A DNA stretch of 64,000 nt from Arthrobacter rhizosphaerae (GTDB lineage Bacteria > Actinomycetota > Actinomycetes > Actinomycetales > Micrococcaceae): the NCBI RefSeq assembly GCF_023062595.1, contig NZ_JALLAN010000013.1:98504-162503 (forward strand), in the 5' to 3' direction. Position numbers and translations under genes: made by a program. Within the stretch, counting starts at the first letter, position 1; each line of letters starts with the position of its first letter. Positions 25,248-33,033 of this stretch are shown here, piece by piece. The notes under the pieces were generated by a model, which worked only from the letters and a program-made list of their open reading frames with translations, did no database searches and was not told where the DNA came from.

Positions 25248-26030
25248 TCAGTTGGACTCGTCCGGTTTGGACGGAGCGAGCCGGTAACCCACTCCACGAA
25301 CCGTCTGAAGCCAGCGGGGTGACTGCGGATCCTCTCGGAGTTTCCGGCGGAGGTTGCCAATGTGAACTTCAACTGCCCGCTCGTCCGATTCGCTGATATA
25401 CGTATTCTCTTCGTAGTAATCACCCCGGACCACCCGTACCAGGTCAGCCTTCGTACACACCGCACCCCCACCCCGGAGCAGTTCGTGCAGAAGGTCGAAC
25501 TCGCTGCGGGTAAGCCCCAATGCTTCACCGCGGAGCAGAACCGAGCGGGTTTTGCGGTTCAGGTCCAGGCCGTTGTGCCGCAGAACGGCTGTGTCCTGCT
25601 GGGCGGCGGGAACTGCCGACGTTGCCGGAGCCGCCGGCGGTTGCGCCCCTTCGGCGTTGTACCTGGGCCGCCGCATCATCGCGGCGACACGGGCCCGCAG
25701 TTCGCGTGGCCGGAAGGGTTTGGCGATGTAGTCGTCCGCACCGGCGTGAAGAGCCATCAACACATCAGGCTCCTCGGTCCGGCCAGTCAGCATCACCACA
25801 TAGGCGTCGCTGAAGTTCCGGATTCTCCGAAGCACCTCGAAGCCGTCAATGTCCGGTAGCCCCACATCAAGCGTCACAACATTGGCTTGATGCTCCCGAA
25901 CAATTTCAACCCCCTGGCGTCCGTCCGCTGCCGAATGAACTTCAAAGCCGGCTTGCCCCAAAACCGCCTCCAAAAGGTTACGCATGTCGGCGTCGTCTTC
26001 GATGACAACGGCCACCCCAAGATCGTTCAT
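25248..26030 (-). CDS. OmpR/PhoB-family response regulator
   Basis: The 260-residue protein has a receiver domain (1-120) with the acidic EDD at 11-13, phospho-acceptor Asp55 in TLDVGLPDIDG, and the switch Lys in AKPFRP. An Ala/Pro linker (about 125-150) leads to a winged-helix DNA-binding domain ending in EVHIGNLRRKLREDPQSPRWLQTVRGVGYRL. It is transcribed away from the histidine kinase gene 146 bases off, and the two are very probably a two-component pair. Lying between the second tad locus and the SipW locus, it is a good candidate regulator of these surface structures. Confidence 0.93.
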   Translation of the reverse strand: MNDLGVAVVIEDDADMRNLLEAVLGQAGFEVHSAADGRQGVEIVREHQANVVTLDVGLPDIDGFEVLRRIRNFSDAYVVMLTGRTEEPDVLMALHAGADDYIAKPFRPRELRARVAAMMRRPRYNAEGAQPPAAPATSAVPAAQQDTAVLRHNGLDLNRKTRSVLLRGEALGLTRSEFDLLHELLRGGGAVCTKADLVRVVRGDYYEENTYISESDERAVEVHIGNLRRKLREDPQSPRWLQTVRGVGYRLAPSKPDESN

Positions 26031-26176
26031 TTGTTACCCCATGTCCGGTGAATTCCCTCATCTGCCCAGCGCCAATGTGGCATTCACTGCAACACTATCT
26101 ACGCTACAAGGCTCAATGTCACTTAGCACCACTTTTTTCATCACGAATGGCCTCGCGTCATTTATCATGACACTAA
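26031..26176. promoter_or_regulatory. divergent promoter region between response regulator and histidine kinase
   Basis: The 146 bases contain no gene. On the plus strand TATCAT (26163-26168) ends eight bases before the kinase ATG, and no ribosome binding site precedes that ATG. This arrangement fits a leaderless transcript. No convincing -35 was found. The region is A/T-richer than its surroundings. Confidence 0.4.
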
Positions 26177-27889
26177 ATGCAAAATAAAGAATCGAGTGAC
26201 CGCTTTATAGCGCGCACGGTTGACCGGTACTTCCGGAGACTCGGACCACGGGCTCAGGTGGCTTTGTGCCAGCTGCCGCTGACGGTCATCATTGTCGGTC
26301 TGGTTATTGCCGCACCGGCTGCATGGCCGGCTGTGCTGACAAGCGAATTGTTCATTGCATCGCTCGTGTTACATGCCCTGTTGTTTGCGGGTTGCCTGTT
26401 GGTTCCGTGGGAGCGGTTGGGTCCGTATGCCCAGTTGGTCATACCCATCCTGGACCTTGTCGCCATCGGGCTCAGCCGCAACGGCGCTGCGCCGAATTTG
26501 CAGGGCCTCAGCGTACTGGCAATATTTCCTGTTATTTGGCTGTCCGCCTCGGGTATGGCCGCCAAAACAGGCATAATACTGAGCTTTTTCGGGCCCGCTC
26601 TCATTGGACTGCCAAGTCTGTTGGCGAAAATCCCCCACATCACGCCGGCTGATATAACCACTGCTGTGCTGTTGCCCTTCATGATGCTGGCCGTTTCCCT
26701 GGCCGTTCGTTTTGCAAGCGTCAATATGAGGCTTCAGCAACGCCGTCTCGAATCCCAAGAAGCGGAAATGCGAAATCTTCTTGCCGCCAGCAAGGAGAAT
26801 GAGCGCCTACTGCACACAATTTTGGACACCGTTGATGTGGGAATTATTGCTGTTGATGCTGACGGCAAAGTCCTGCTCGTCAACGATCAGCAGAATCATT
26901 TTGAGTCCGCGGCCCGTCCGGTTGGCCACACCCTGGATGCTGACCCTTCTTTGAAGAACGACGGGGACGACACCCAACCCCTGCTCCTGAGCCAGGACCG
27001 TAAGACTCCCCTCCCTCCCGACCGGCACCCGGTCAAGCGCGCAATCCGTGGTGAAACCTTCGCCGATCACCTTGTGTGGTTTGGCGAGAGCCCGCGCCAG
27101 CGTGCCGTTTCCACTGCCGCCAGGGCGATTCGAAACGACGACGGCGGGTTCGACGGCGCCGTCGTCGTGTTCAACGACGTGACGGGGCTGGTAGAGGCCA
27201 TCTCGGCAAAAGATGAATTCGTTGCGAACGTTTCGCACGAGTTCCGGACTCCTTTGAACGCTGTTATTGGCAACCTGGACCTAGTGCTGGAGGACGAAGA
27301 GGCGCTGTATCCGCTGGCAGTGGAACGCCTCGAAGTCGCACAGAGGAACGCAGAGCGCTTGCTGGCACTCGTCTCCGACCTATTGGTTTCCGCATCCGCG
27401 GCTGCCCATATCTACCCTCGCAAAACGGATCTCGCGGGTTTGGTGGAGTCCAGTATCGGCTCGGCGCATCTCCACGCCGAGCGGTCCCGCGTGGAGTTGG
27501 ATACCGATGTCCCTGCCCCGCTGTGGGTGCATGTTGACCCCCTTCGGATAGGTCAAGCACTGGATAACCTCGTTTCCAACGCCATCAAGTACTCCCCCGA
27601 TGGAGGCCATGTGAAGGTTTCCGCACGCTCTGAAAAGGGCTGGGTAAGGCTCCAGGTTCAGGATGCCGGGATGGGCATGACGGAGGCCGAAACGTCACGG
27701 ATCTTCACCAGGTTTTATCGGAGCGCTGCCGCTAAGGAGGCCAGCATTCCGGGAGTGGGGTTGGGGTTGTCCATCACGAAAGCCATCGTGGAACGCCATG
27801 GCGGCGAAATCTCGTGCACCAGCAAACCCGGCGCCGGCAGTACCTTCACGGTCGCCCTCCCAGCCGACGGTCCCCCTTCGCAGGCCTAA
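26177..27889 (+). CDS. membrane sensor histidine kinase with PAS domain
   Basis: This 570-residue kinase has five or six N-terminal membrane helices (about 30-180) with almost no extracytoplasmic loop, suggesting it senses something in the membrane. A short coiled-coil-like stretch follows, then a PAS domain (about 210-340), HisKA with the phosphorylated His354 in VSHEFRTPLNAVIGN, and a HATPase_c domain with the N box DNLVSNAIKYSPDGG and the G boxes DAGMGM and GVGLGLSI. It is divergent from the response regulator gene and probably its partner. Confidence 0.92.
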   Translation: MQNKESSDRFIARTVDRYFRRLGPRAQVALCQLPLTVIIVGLVIAAPAAWPAVLTSELFIASLVLHALLFAGCLLVPWERLGPYAQLVIPILDLVAIGLSRNGAAPNLQGLSVLAIFPVIWLSASGMAAKTGIILSFFGPALIGLPSLLAKIPHITPADITTAVLLPFMMLAVSLAVRFASVNMRLQQRRLESQEAEMRNLLAASKENERLLHTILDTVDVGIIAVDADGKVLLVNDQQNHFESAARPVGHTLDADPSLKNDGDDTQPLLLSQDRKTPLPPDRHPVKRAIRGETFADHLVWFGESPRQRAVSTAARAIRNDDGGFDGAVVVFNDVTGLVEAISAKDEFVANVSHEFRTPLNAVIGNLDLVLEDEEALYPLAVERLEVAQRNAERLLALVSDLLVSASAAAHIYPRKTDLAGLVESSIGSAHLHAERSRVELDTDVPAPLWVHVDPLRIGQALDNLVSNAIKYSPDGGHVKVSARSEKGWVRLQVQDAGMGMTEAETSRIFTRFYRSAAAKEASIPGVGLGLSITKAIVERHGGEISCTSKPGAGSTFTVALPADGPPSQA

Positions 27890-27966
27890 AGCGGCCGATT
27901 TGACTAACTCTTGAGCATTCCTGCGTCAATGCTGGGAAGAACTCAATCACCCCTTGAGTGGAGATC

Positions 27967-28031
27967 GCAACAATTATTGCAACGGGACGCTCAGGTCCCG
28001 CAGTAAGGTCTCAGCAGTACAAAGGTCTCAG
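27967..28031. promoter_or_regulatory. palindrome and direct repeat before the SipW locus
   Basis: GCAACAATTATTGC (27967-27980) is a palindrome-like site. AAGGTCTCAG occurs twice, at 28005-28014 and 28022-28031, the second running into the ribosome binding region of the first substrate gene. Upstream, CTTGAG also occurs twice between 27909 and 27959. These may be operator sites; no clean promoter hexamers were found. Confidence 0.3.
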
Positions 28032-28043
28032 GGGGGACACAAA

Positions 28044-28598
28044 ATGAATAAAGCAACCAAAGGCGCAATAGCGGCCGGCGCAGCAGGCATCCTGCTCCTG
28101 GGGGGAGCAGGTAGCTTCGCGCTCTGGGAAGACCTCGACAGCATTTCTGGCGGGACCGTTTCCACTGGCCAAATGACCCTGGCGGTTGGCGCGGGCACAT
28201 GGGCTCAAACAGCCACTCCTGCTACGCCGATCAATATCGCCACTTTTGACATCGTTCCTGGCGACAGTCTCACGTACACAACCACCGTGACTGCCACAGC
28301 CACAGGCGACAATCTCAAGGGTGAACTCAAAATCGCCGGAAGCACGCTTGTCACAGCCTTCAACGCATTGCCAGCTGAACATGTCGCCGCCACCGTCACT
28401 AACACCGCCGTCGACGGCGGAGGCCTTCTGGTAGACGATAACAATGCAAACCTGATGACTTTTGTAGAGTCCGGCACGCCGTACACCTTCAACGTGAAGA
28501 TTACCGTTGCCTTCAGCAGCGCTGCTAATGAATTGGACGACCAGAACCTCGACCTGGCCCTCCCTGCACTGGGCTTGACCCTCGAGCAGAAGCTGTAA
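28044..28598 (+). CDS. exported protein with SipW-type signal peptide (RER_14450-like)
   Basis: The 184-residue protein starts MNKATKGAIAAGAAGILLLGGAGSFALWED, the alternate signal peptide recognised by SipW-type peptidases in actinobacteria. The GGTVSTGQMTLAV segment seen in TasA/CalY-like cognate proteins follows. The rest is a Thr/Ala-rich beta domain without cysteines, ending LTLEQKL. The start was chosen at 28044 because it gives the standard signal; an in-frame start at 27954 would add 30 residues of upstream sequence. AGGGGGG lies about nine bases before it. It is first in the SipW operon and may polymerise into surface fibres, as TasA does in Bacillus; that is inference. Confidence 0.82.
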   Translation: MNKATKGAIAAGAAGILLLGGAGSFALWEDLDSISGGTVSTGQMTLAVGAGTWAQTATPATPINIATFDIVPGDSLTYTTTVTATATGDNLKGELKIAGSTLVTAFNALPAEHVAATVTNTAVDGGGLLVDDNNANLMTFVESGTPYTFNVKITVAFSSAANELDDQNLDLALPALGLTLEQKL

Positions 28599-28620
28599 TT
28601 CCTTTCACTCGGAGATCACG

Positions 28621-29172
28621 ATGACGAAGAGACTGTGGCTGATTCTTGCCGGGATGGTGGTGCTGGTCATGCTTGTTTCGACCAGCACCACCGGAGCTCT
28701 CTGGCAGGATCAGTCAGCCGTCGATGTCGGTTCAATTTCCTCTGGCAGCCTCACACTGCTCGTGGGCGGGCAGGACGAAACGTATGTGTTCACGGCGCTC
28801 AACGCCAGTAATCTGATCCCGGGGCAGTCCGTCCGGGCACCGCTCAGCATCAGCAACGGCGGAAGCACCAATATGACGTACGGTCTTACCGCCAGCACCA
28901 CAGCAGCCGCCGGCCCGGCCGATGAGGCGCTGGCCGCCTCGCTTCGCGTAACGGTCACGGACAACGCAGCATGCGATGCCCCACAGATCCAGGTTGCGGG
29001 CCTTCCCTTCCAAGCACCGCTGGACACGGCGACATTTACGGGAAGGGAACTGGCGCCGTCGTCGTCTGAATCTCTTTGCATTGAGGTCGAACTGGACGCC
29101 AATGCACCCATCACTGCCGCCTCAGGGTCTACAGCGGCGACTTTTACTTTCAGGGGTGACCAGAAGCTATGA
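28621..29172 (+). CDS. SipW-dependent exported protein
   Basis: The 183-residue protein has a signal region MTKRLWLILAGMVVLVMLVSTSTTGALWQDQ followed by VGSISSGSLTLLVGG, the same layout as its neighbour (signal, A-L-W, then the SxGxLTL block). A beta-rich domain follows with LIPGQSVRAPLSISNGGSTNMTYGL, typical of TasA/SipW cognate domains. Two cysteines (CDAP and LCIEV) may pair. It overlaps sipW1 by four bases (ATGA), tying substrate and peptidase together. Confidence 0.78.
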   Translation: MTKRLWLILAGMVVLVMLVSTSTTGALWQDQSAVDVGSISSGSLTLLVGGQDETYVFTALNASNLIPGQSVRAPLSISNGGSTNMTYGLTASTTAAAGPADEALAASLRVTVTDNAACDAPQIQVAGLPFQAPLDTATFTGRELAPSSSESLCIEVELDANAPITAASGSTAATFTFRGDQKL

Positions 29173-29759
29173 GCATCACGGAGTCAGCACCCAAATCAAC
29201 GGGTCCGTTGTGGTGGATCCTGCAGACCGCGTCGTGGATGCTCTTGCTGACCGTTGTGGCATTGCTCGTGGCAATGATCGGCCTTCCACGCGCTACCGGT
29301 GCGACCCCCTACACGGTGCTGACGGGATCAATGCGTCCAACGATGGATCCGGGAAGCCTGGTTGTCATCAAGCCGATCGAAGCCAGTGAATTGAAGGTCG
29401 GCGACGCCATCACCTACCAGATCCGTTCGGGTGAACCGGAAGTGGTCACGCACCGGATCATTTCCATTGCACAGACGCTGGGCGGAGAAACCCTCTTCAC
29501 CACACAGGGGGATGCCAACCCGCATCCGGATGAAAAGCCGATCAAAGCGGGCCAGATTCGCGGTGTCGTCTGGTACAGCATTCCGTTCGCTGGCTATCTG
29601 AATTCGCTCCTGACAGGCGAGCAGCGCATCTGGGCCGTCGGCTCCGCGGTGGTCTTCCTGCTCGGCTATGCCGTATTCATGGGGATCGGTGCCATGATGG
29701 ACGCACGGAGGTCCGTGCGGAAGTCAGGGGGCGCACGCACCAAGGTGAGCGCACCGTGA
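29169..29759 (+). CDS. sipW: SipW-type signal peptidase I (ER-type, Ser/His)
   Basis: This 196-residue membrane protease has an N-terminal helix (about 21-40), catalytic Ser54 in VLTGSMRPTMDPGS and His95 in VVTHRI in place of the bacterial Lys. QGDANPHPDEKPI and a C-terminal membrane helix follow. Ser/His peptidases of this ER type process the special signal peptides of TasA-like proteins. It lies between substrate genes, overlapping the one before by four bases. The next substrate's longest frame would also overlap it, so the locus is a tight operon. Confidence 0.9.
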   Translation: MSITESAPKSTGPLWWILQTASWMLLLTVVALLVAMIGLPRATGATPYTVLTGSMRPTMDPGSLVVIKPIEASELKVGDAITYQIRSGEPEVVTHRIISIAQTLGGETLFTTQGDANPHPDEKPIKAGQIRGVVWYSIPFAGYLNSLLTGEQRIWAVGSAVVFLLGYAVFMGIGAMMDARRSVRKSGGARTKVSAP

Positions 29760-29806
29760 GATCCGAAATCCCTCTGGTGGGAAATCGGGGAGCAAAGGGG
29801 CGAGCC

Positions 29807-30373
29807 ATGGCAACTGACCGGAGTATCCGTATTCGAGCCCTGCTGGCGGCCGGAATGGTGTTTGGCCTCGGCGCGGTTGGAACTCTGGCTGCCTGGACGG
29901 ATGAGTCCACGGCCACCGCCACCTTCAGCGCAGGAACGCTCGATCTGAAACTAGGTACTGCTCCTGAAGGTCCGTTTACCGATTCAATGGCGCTAACCAG
30001 CCTGGATATGGCTTCAATGTACCCGGGTGCGAGCAAGGCCGGGATGATCTCAGTCTCCAACTCCGGCACAGTCCCGCTCGCCTACGCCCTCGCCGGAACG
30101 GCTTCTGGTGATCTGGGCGCGGCGTTGACTGTCAGTGTCTTTGCCGGTGGTGCTGCAACAAACAATGCATCTACGGGATCCTGCAGCGGTACTCTGCTGG
30201 GAACCGCAGACCTGCCGTTGGCCGAGGCGCTCATTTCCTCGGGCCGGTCTCTCCCCGCCGCAGGCACCGAAAGCCTTTGCCTGCTGGTGAAATTGCCTGC
30301 CACCGCTGCTAACAGCCTCCAAGGCGCCACCACAACAGCCACCTTCACGTTCACCGGCAGCATGGGGAGCTAG
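29807..30373 (+). CDS. SipW-dependent exported protein
   Basis: With the ATG at 29807 the protein is 188 residues and starts with a basic n-region and hydrophobic core (ATDRSIRIRALLAAGMVFGLGAVGTLAAW), then TFSAGTLDLKLG, the cognate block. The TasA-like stretch PGASKAGMISVSNSGTVPLAYAL follows. AAAGGGG lies seven bases before this ATG. A GTG at 29756 overlapping the sipW1 stop is an alternative and would add 17 residues before the signal. Two or three cysteines are present. It resembles the protein at 28.6 kb in length and layout. Confidence 0.76.
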   Translation: MATDRSIRIRALLAAGMVFGLGAVGTLAAWTDESTATATFSAGTLDLKLGTAPEGPFTDSMALTSLDMASMYPGASKAGMISVSNSGTVPLAYALAGTASGDLGAALTVSVFAGGAATNNASTGSCSGTLLGTADLPLAEALISSGRSLPAAGTESLCLLVKLPATAANSLQGATTTATFTFTGSMGS

Positions 30374-30377
30374 CAGC

Positions 30378-31424
30378 ATGACCAAGCTCCCGCCGCTCCA
30401 GAACAACCTGCTTACCCTTGGAGCGGTCCTCGGAACTCTTTGCCTCCTCGCAGCACTGGCGGGGATGATGCTGGGAGCCAAGCCGTTGATTTTCCGCACG
30501 GGTTCCATGGCCCCTGCGATTGCAACCGGCTCCTTGGGCGTTAGCGTTCCGGTGGAGGCCCGCGAAATCAAGACCGGCGACGTCGTCAGTGTCGAAAATT
30601 CGGCTGGTGTCCGTATCACTCACAGGGTTGTTGTCTCAGATGTAGCAGACGGAGCAGCAACTCTGACCCTCAAGGGAGACGCCAACACCGTCCCCGATCC
30701 CGAACCCTATGTCCTTAAGAAGGCGGATCGGGTGGTTTTCTCGGCACCGTTGCTGGGCTATGGGGTGGCATGGCTCAGCAGTCCTGCAGCAATGTTCGTG
30801 GGAGGACTCTTCACGGCTTATCTGCTCTATGTGGCCTTCGGACCTCGCCACGGCAAACGGCGGGCACTACCCCCGAAAGATGCAGGTTCTGACAATGGTG
30901 GAGAGTCTGGCTATAAGGAGCCGGACAGGCAACAGAATCCAGGCAGTAAGGCCCGCCACAGCGTTAAGCGCATGGCAGCAACTCTGGTGGCCAGTCTCGC
31001 TCTGGTCGCCGCAGGTGCACTTCACATCAGCTCCCCCGGGTATGCTGCGTTCCTTGACTCAACCTCGGCCTCAGCCAACTTCACGGCCACGGCCCTCCGG
31101 GCGCCGACGCTGAGCTGTACGAATTCAGGCCTCAACGATGTAACGCTGACTCTGACACACTCTGGAGACCCCGCCACCTTTCACGAGCTGGTGTCCGGGA
31201 CACCTGCAAAGACCTGGAGTTCGGGAGCCTGGCCGGCAGGGGGCCTGGTCAGTTACACGGTAGATGCCGACGATAAGTCTTTCATTTTCAGCCAGACGAC
31301 AAGCGTTACCTTCTCAGGCCTCTCAAAAATCAGCTTGTGGACCTCGCCGGCGTCCACAAGTCTGGTTACCTACACGCCCAAGGCAGCTCTTGGACTCATC
31401 CCCGCAAAGCTCCGGTGCGCCTAG
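30378..31424 (+). CDS. SipW-type signal peptidase fused to a SipW-substrate-like domain
   Basis: The 348-residue protein has two parts. Residues 1-160 are a second ER-type signal peptidase: N-terminal helix (12-33), Ser43 in FRTGSMAPAIATGS, His82 in RITHRV, GDANTVPDP, and a C-terminal helix (about 128-154). A charged linker (155-195) follows. Then comes what looks like an internal signal peptide: basic SKARHSVKR, hydrophobic MAATLVASLALVAAGAL, then GYAAFLDSTSASANFTATAL, matching the start of SipW substrates. A Thr/Ser-rich beta domain (about 240-348) with two cysteines ends it. The fusion is continuous in frame with no sign of a sequencing break. It may cut itself, or use the domain to recruit substrates. 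Confidence 0.78.
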   Translation: MTKLPPLQNNLLTLGAVLGTLCLLAALAGMMLGAKPLIFRTGSMAPAIATGSLGVSVPVEAREIKTGDVVSVENSAGVRITHRVVVSDVADGAATLTLKGDANTVPDPEPYVLKKADRVVFSAPLLGYGVAWLSSPAAMFVGGLFTAYLLYVAFGPRHGKRRALPPKDAGSDNGGESGYKEPDRQQNPGSKARHSVKRMAATLVASLALVAAGALHISSPGYAAFLDSTSASANFTATALRAPTLSCTNSGLNDVTLTLTHSGDPATFHELVSGTPAKTWSSGAWPAGGLVSYTVDADDKSFIFSQTTSVTFSGLSKISLWTSPASTSLVTYTPKAALGLIPAKLRCA

Positions 31425-31459
31425 GCCACAACTGCGAACCGCGGCACCGGGCCAAGGCC

Positions 31460-32350
31460 CTAGGTCCGCAGCGCCCGGGTAAGCTCGGCGCGGGCCAGCA
31501 GTTCGCTGTCCGAGGGATAGGCAACCTCTTCCAGGACGAGCGGATGCGGGGCGGCCAAGACGGACCGGGCATCACGCTTCTGCAGCAGCAGCCGCTCATG
31601 AAGCCACCCCGGGTACTCCACCCCTTCGCCTACGTAAAGGGCCGATCCGATGAGGGCACGCACCATGTTGTGGCAAAAGGCGTCCGCCTGGACCGTTGCC
31701 ACAATGACGCCGTCAGTCCCCCGTGCGAATTCGAACCGCTGGAGCTCGCGGATGGTGGTGGAACCTTCCCTGGGTTTGCAATAAGAGAGGAAGTTCTGCA
31801 GGCCCAGGAGTTTGGAGGCGCCTTCGTTCATCAGCGTTACATCCAACGGCGACTTGTGCCACAAAGTGGAGTACCTGCCCAAGGGATCCCAGAGTGCCGG
31901 ACCGTCCGCAATGCGGTAGCTGTACCGCCTCCAGAGGGCAGAAAAGCGCGCGTCAAAGCCTTCGGGGGCCACTGTCACCCTGTGGACTTCAATGGCCCCT
32001 GTGAGGTCACCAAGGCCCCTGCTGAGGGCTCCCCTCAGGCGCCTGAGGAGGGCGACGGCGGGATCCAGTTCGGCGCCCCGGTTCAGCCCCAGCCACTCGG
32101 CTCGGGTGAGGTCAAGATGCACTACCTGACCGCGGGCGTGCACCCCGGCGTCGGTGCGTCCGGCCACTGTTACCCGTACCGGCCGCCGGATCAGCAGAGC
32201 CAGGGCCTCCTCCAGAACACCTTGTACGGTCCTGAGTCCGGGCTGTACTGCCCAGCCACTGAACGGCCCGCCGTCGTACCCCAAATCGAGCCGGATACGC
32301 AAAAACCCGCCGTCCCCTATGACGGGGGCAGCGGGTTTTTGGTCGTTCAT
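31460..32350 (-). CDS. truA: tRNA pseudouridine(38-40) synthase
   Basis: TruA makes pseudouridine at tRNA positions 38-40 in the anticodon arm. The 296-residue protein has RIRLDLGYDGGPFSGWAVQP and the catalytic Asp in VAGRTDAGVHARGQ, then CHNMVRALIG near the C-terminus. The ATG at 32350 was chosen. Its first 17 codons overlap a terminator-like hairpin, and a TTG in the hairpin's U-run just before RIRLDL would be an alternative start leaving the hairpin intergenic. It follows rplQ on the same strand, the usual actinobacterial order, and converges with the SipW fusion gene. Confidence 0.94.
   Translation of the reverse strand: MNDQKPAAPVIGDGGFLRIRLDLGYDGGPFSGWAVQPGLRTVQGVLEEALALLIRRPVRVTVAGRTDAGVHARGQVVHLDLTRAEWLGLNRGAELDPAVALLRRLRGALSRGLGDLTGAIEVHRVTVAPEGFDARFSALWRRYSYRIADGPALWDPLGRYSTLWHKSPLDVTLMNEGASKLLGLQNFLSYCKPREGSTTIRELQRFEFARGTDGVIVATVQADAFCHNMVRALIGSALYVGEGVEYPGWLHERLLLQKRDARSVLAAPHPLVLEEVAYPSDSELLARAELTRALRT
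32301..32340 (-). terminator. terminator-like hairpin of the rplQ transcript inside the truA 5' coding region
   Basis: On the minus strand AAAAACCCGCTGCCCC and GGGGACGGCGGGTTTTT form a long stem around a CGTCATA loop, ending in a clean U-run. It starts 41 bases after the rplQ stop but lies within codons 4-17 of truA as called. Confidence 0.75.
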
Positions 32351-32381
32351 AGACTTAAGTCTAAGCCAAGGTTTTAGCGAA

Positions 32382-32957
32382 TTACTTCGCGTCCTTTTCC
32401 TCAGCAGCAGGCTCTTCAGCAGCTTCCTCAGCGGCAGGTGCCTCTTCAGTCTCAGCAGCTTCAGTCTCAGCAGCTTCGGTCTCAACAACCTCGGCCTCAG
32501 CAGCTTCTTCAGCAACCGGAGCAGCAGCTGCTTCCTTCTTGTCGGCGTCGCGCTTGGCAGCGTTGGTAGCCTCGGCTACCACGGCCTGCTTTGCGGAAAC
32601 CGGCTCAAGAACGAGCTCGATGACAGCCATGGGAGCGTTATCGCCCTTGCGGTTGCCGATCTTGGTGATGCGGGTGTAGCCGCCGTCGCGGTTCTCCACA
32701 GCCTTGGCGATGTCGGTGAACAGCTCGTGGACGACGCCCTTGTTGCTGATCAGGCCGAGTACGCGACGGCGGGAAGCGAGGTCACCGCGCTTGGCGAAAG
32801 TCACCAGGCGCTCGGCGTACGGCTTCAGGCGCTTGGCCTTGGTCACCGTGGTGGTGATCCGCTTGTGCTCGAACAGTGCTGCTGCCAGGTTCGCGAGCAT
32901 AAGACGCTCGTGAGCCGGGCCGCCTCCGAGGCGCGGACCCTTAGTGGGGGTAGGCAT
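32382..32957 (-). CDS. rplQ: 50S ribosomal protein L17
   Basis: L17 lies near the peptide exit tunnel. The core (1-125) starts MPTPTKGPRLGGGPAHERLMLANLAAALFEHKRITTTVTKAKRL, a clear family match. The remaining 65 residues are an acidic Ala/Glu/Thr repeat tail (EAEVVETEAAETEAAETEE pattern) not found in E. coli L17, but Ala/Glu tails are common in actinobacterial L17. It follows rpoA after 76 bases that contain a hairpin. Confidence 0.98.
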   Translation of the reverse strand: MPTPTKGPRLGGGPAHERLMLANLAAALFEHKRITTTVTKAKRLKPYAERLVTFAKRGDLASRRRVLGLISNKGVVHELFTDIAKAVENRDGGYTRITKIGNRKGDNAPMAVIELVLEPVSAKQAVVAEATNAAKRDADKKEAAAAPVAEEAAEAEVVETEAAETEAAETEEAPAAEEAAEEPAAEEKDAK

Positions 32958-32980
32958 AATTGTTTCTCCTCATATGAAAG

Positions 32981-33019
32981 CCAGTGGGCCGAGCACAACG
33001 TGGTGCGCCGGCCCGCTGG
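32981..33019 (-). other. intergenic hairpin between rpoA and rplQ
   Basis: CCAGTGGGCC and GGCCCGCTGG (one mismatch) close a stem whose inner part GAGCACA/TGGTGCGC can extend it. No U-run follows, so a processing or stability element is more likely than a terminator. Confidence 0.5.
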
Positions 33020-33033
33020 CCAAGATCTGCTTG

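Noticed and set aside
24771..27889. A complete phosphorelay (kinase, HPt, regulator)
   Set aside because: The HPt-like protein has no phospho-accepting His and the kinase is not a hybrid, so a simple two-component pair is the better reading.
31337..32377. 346-codon open frame on the plus strand
   Set aside because: Antisense to truA; low-complexity composition and no family match.
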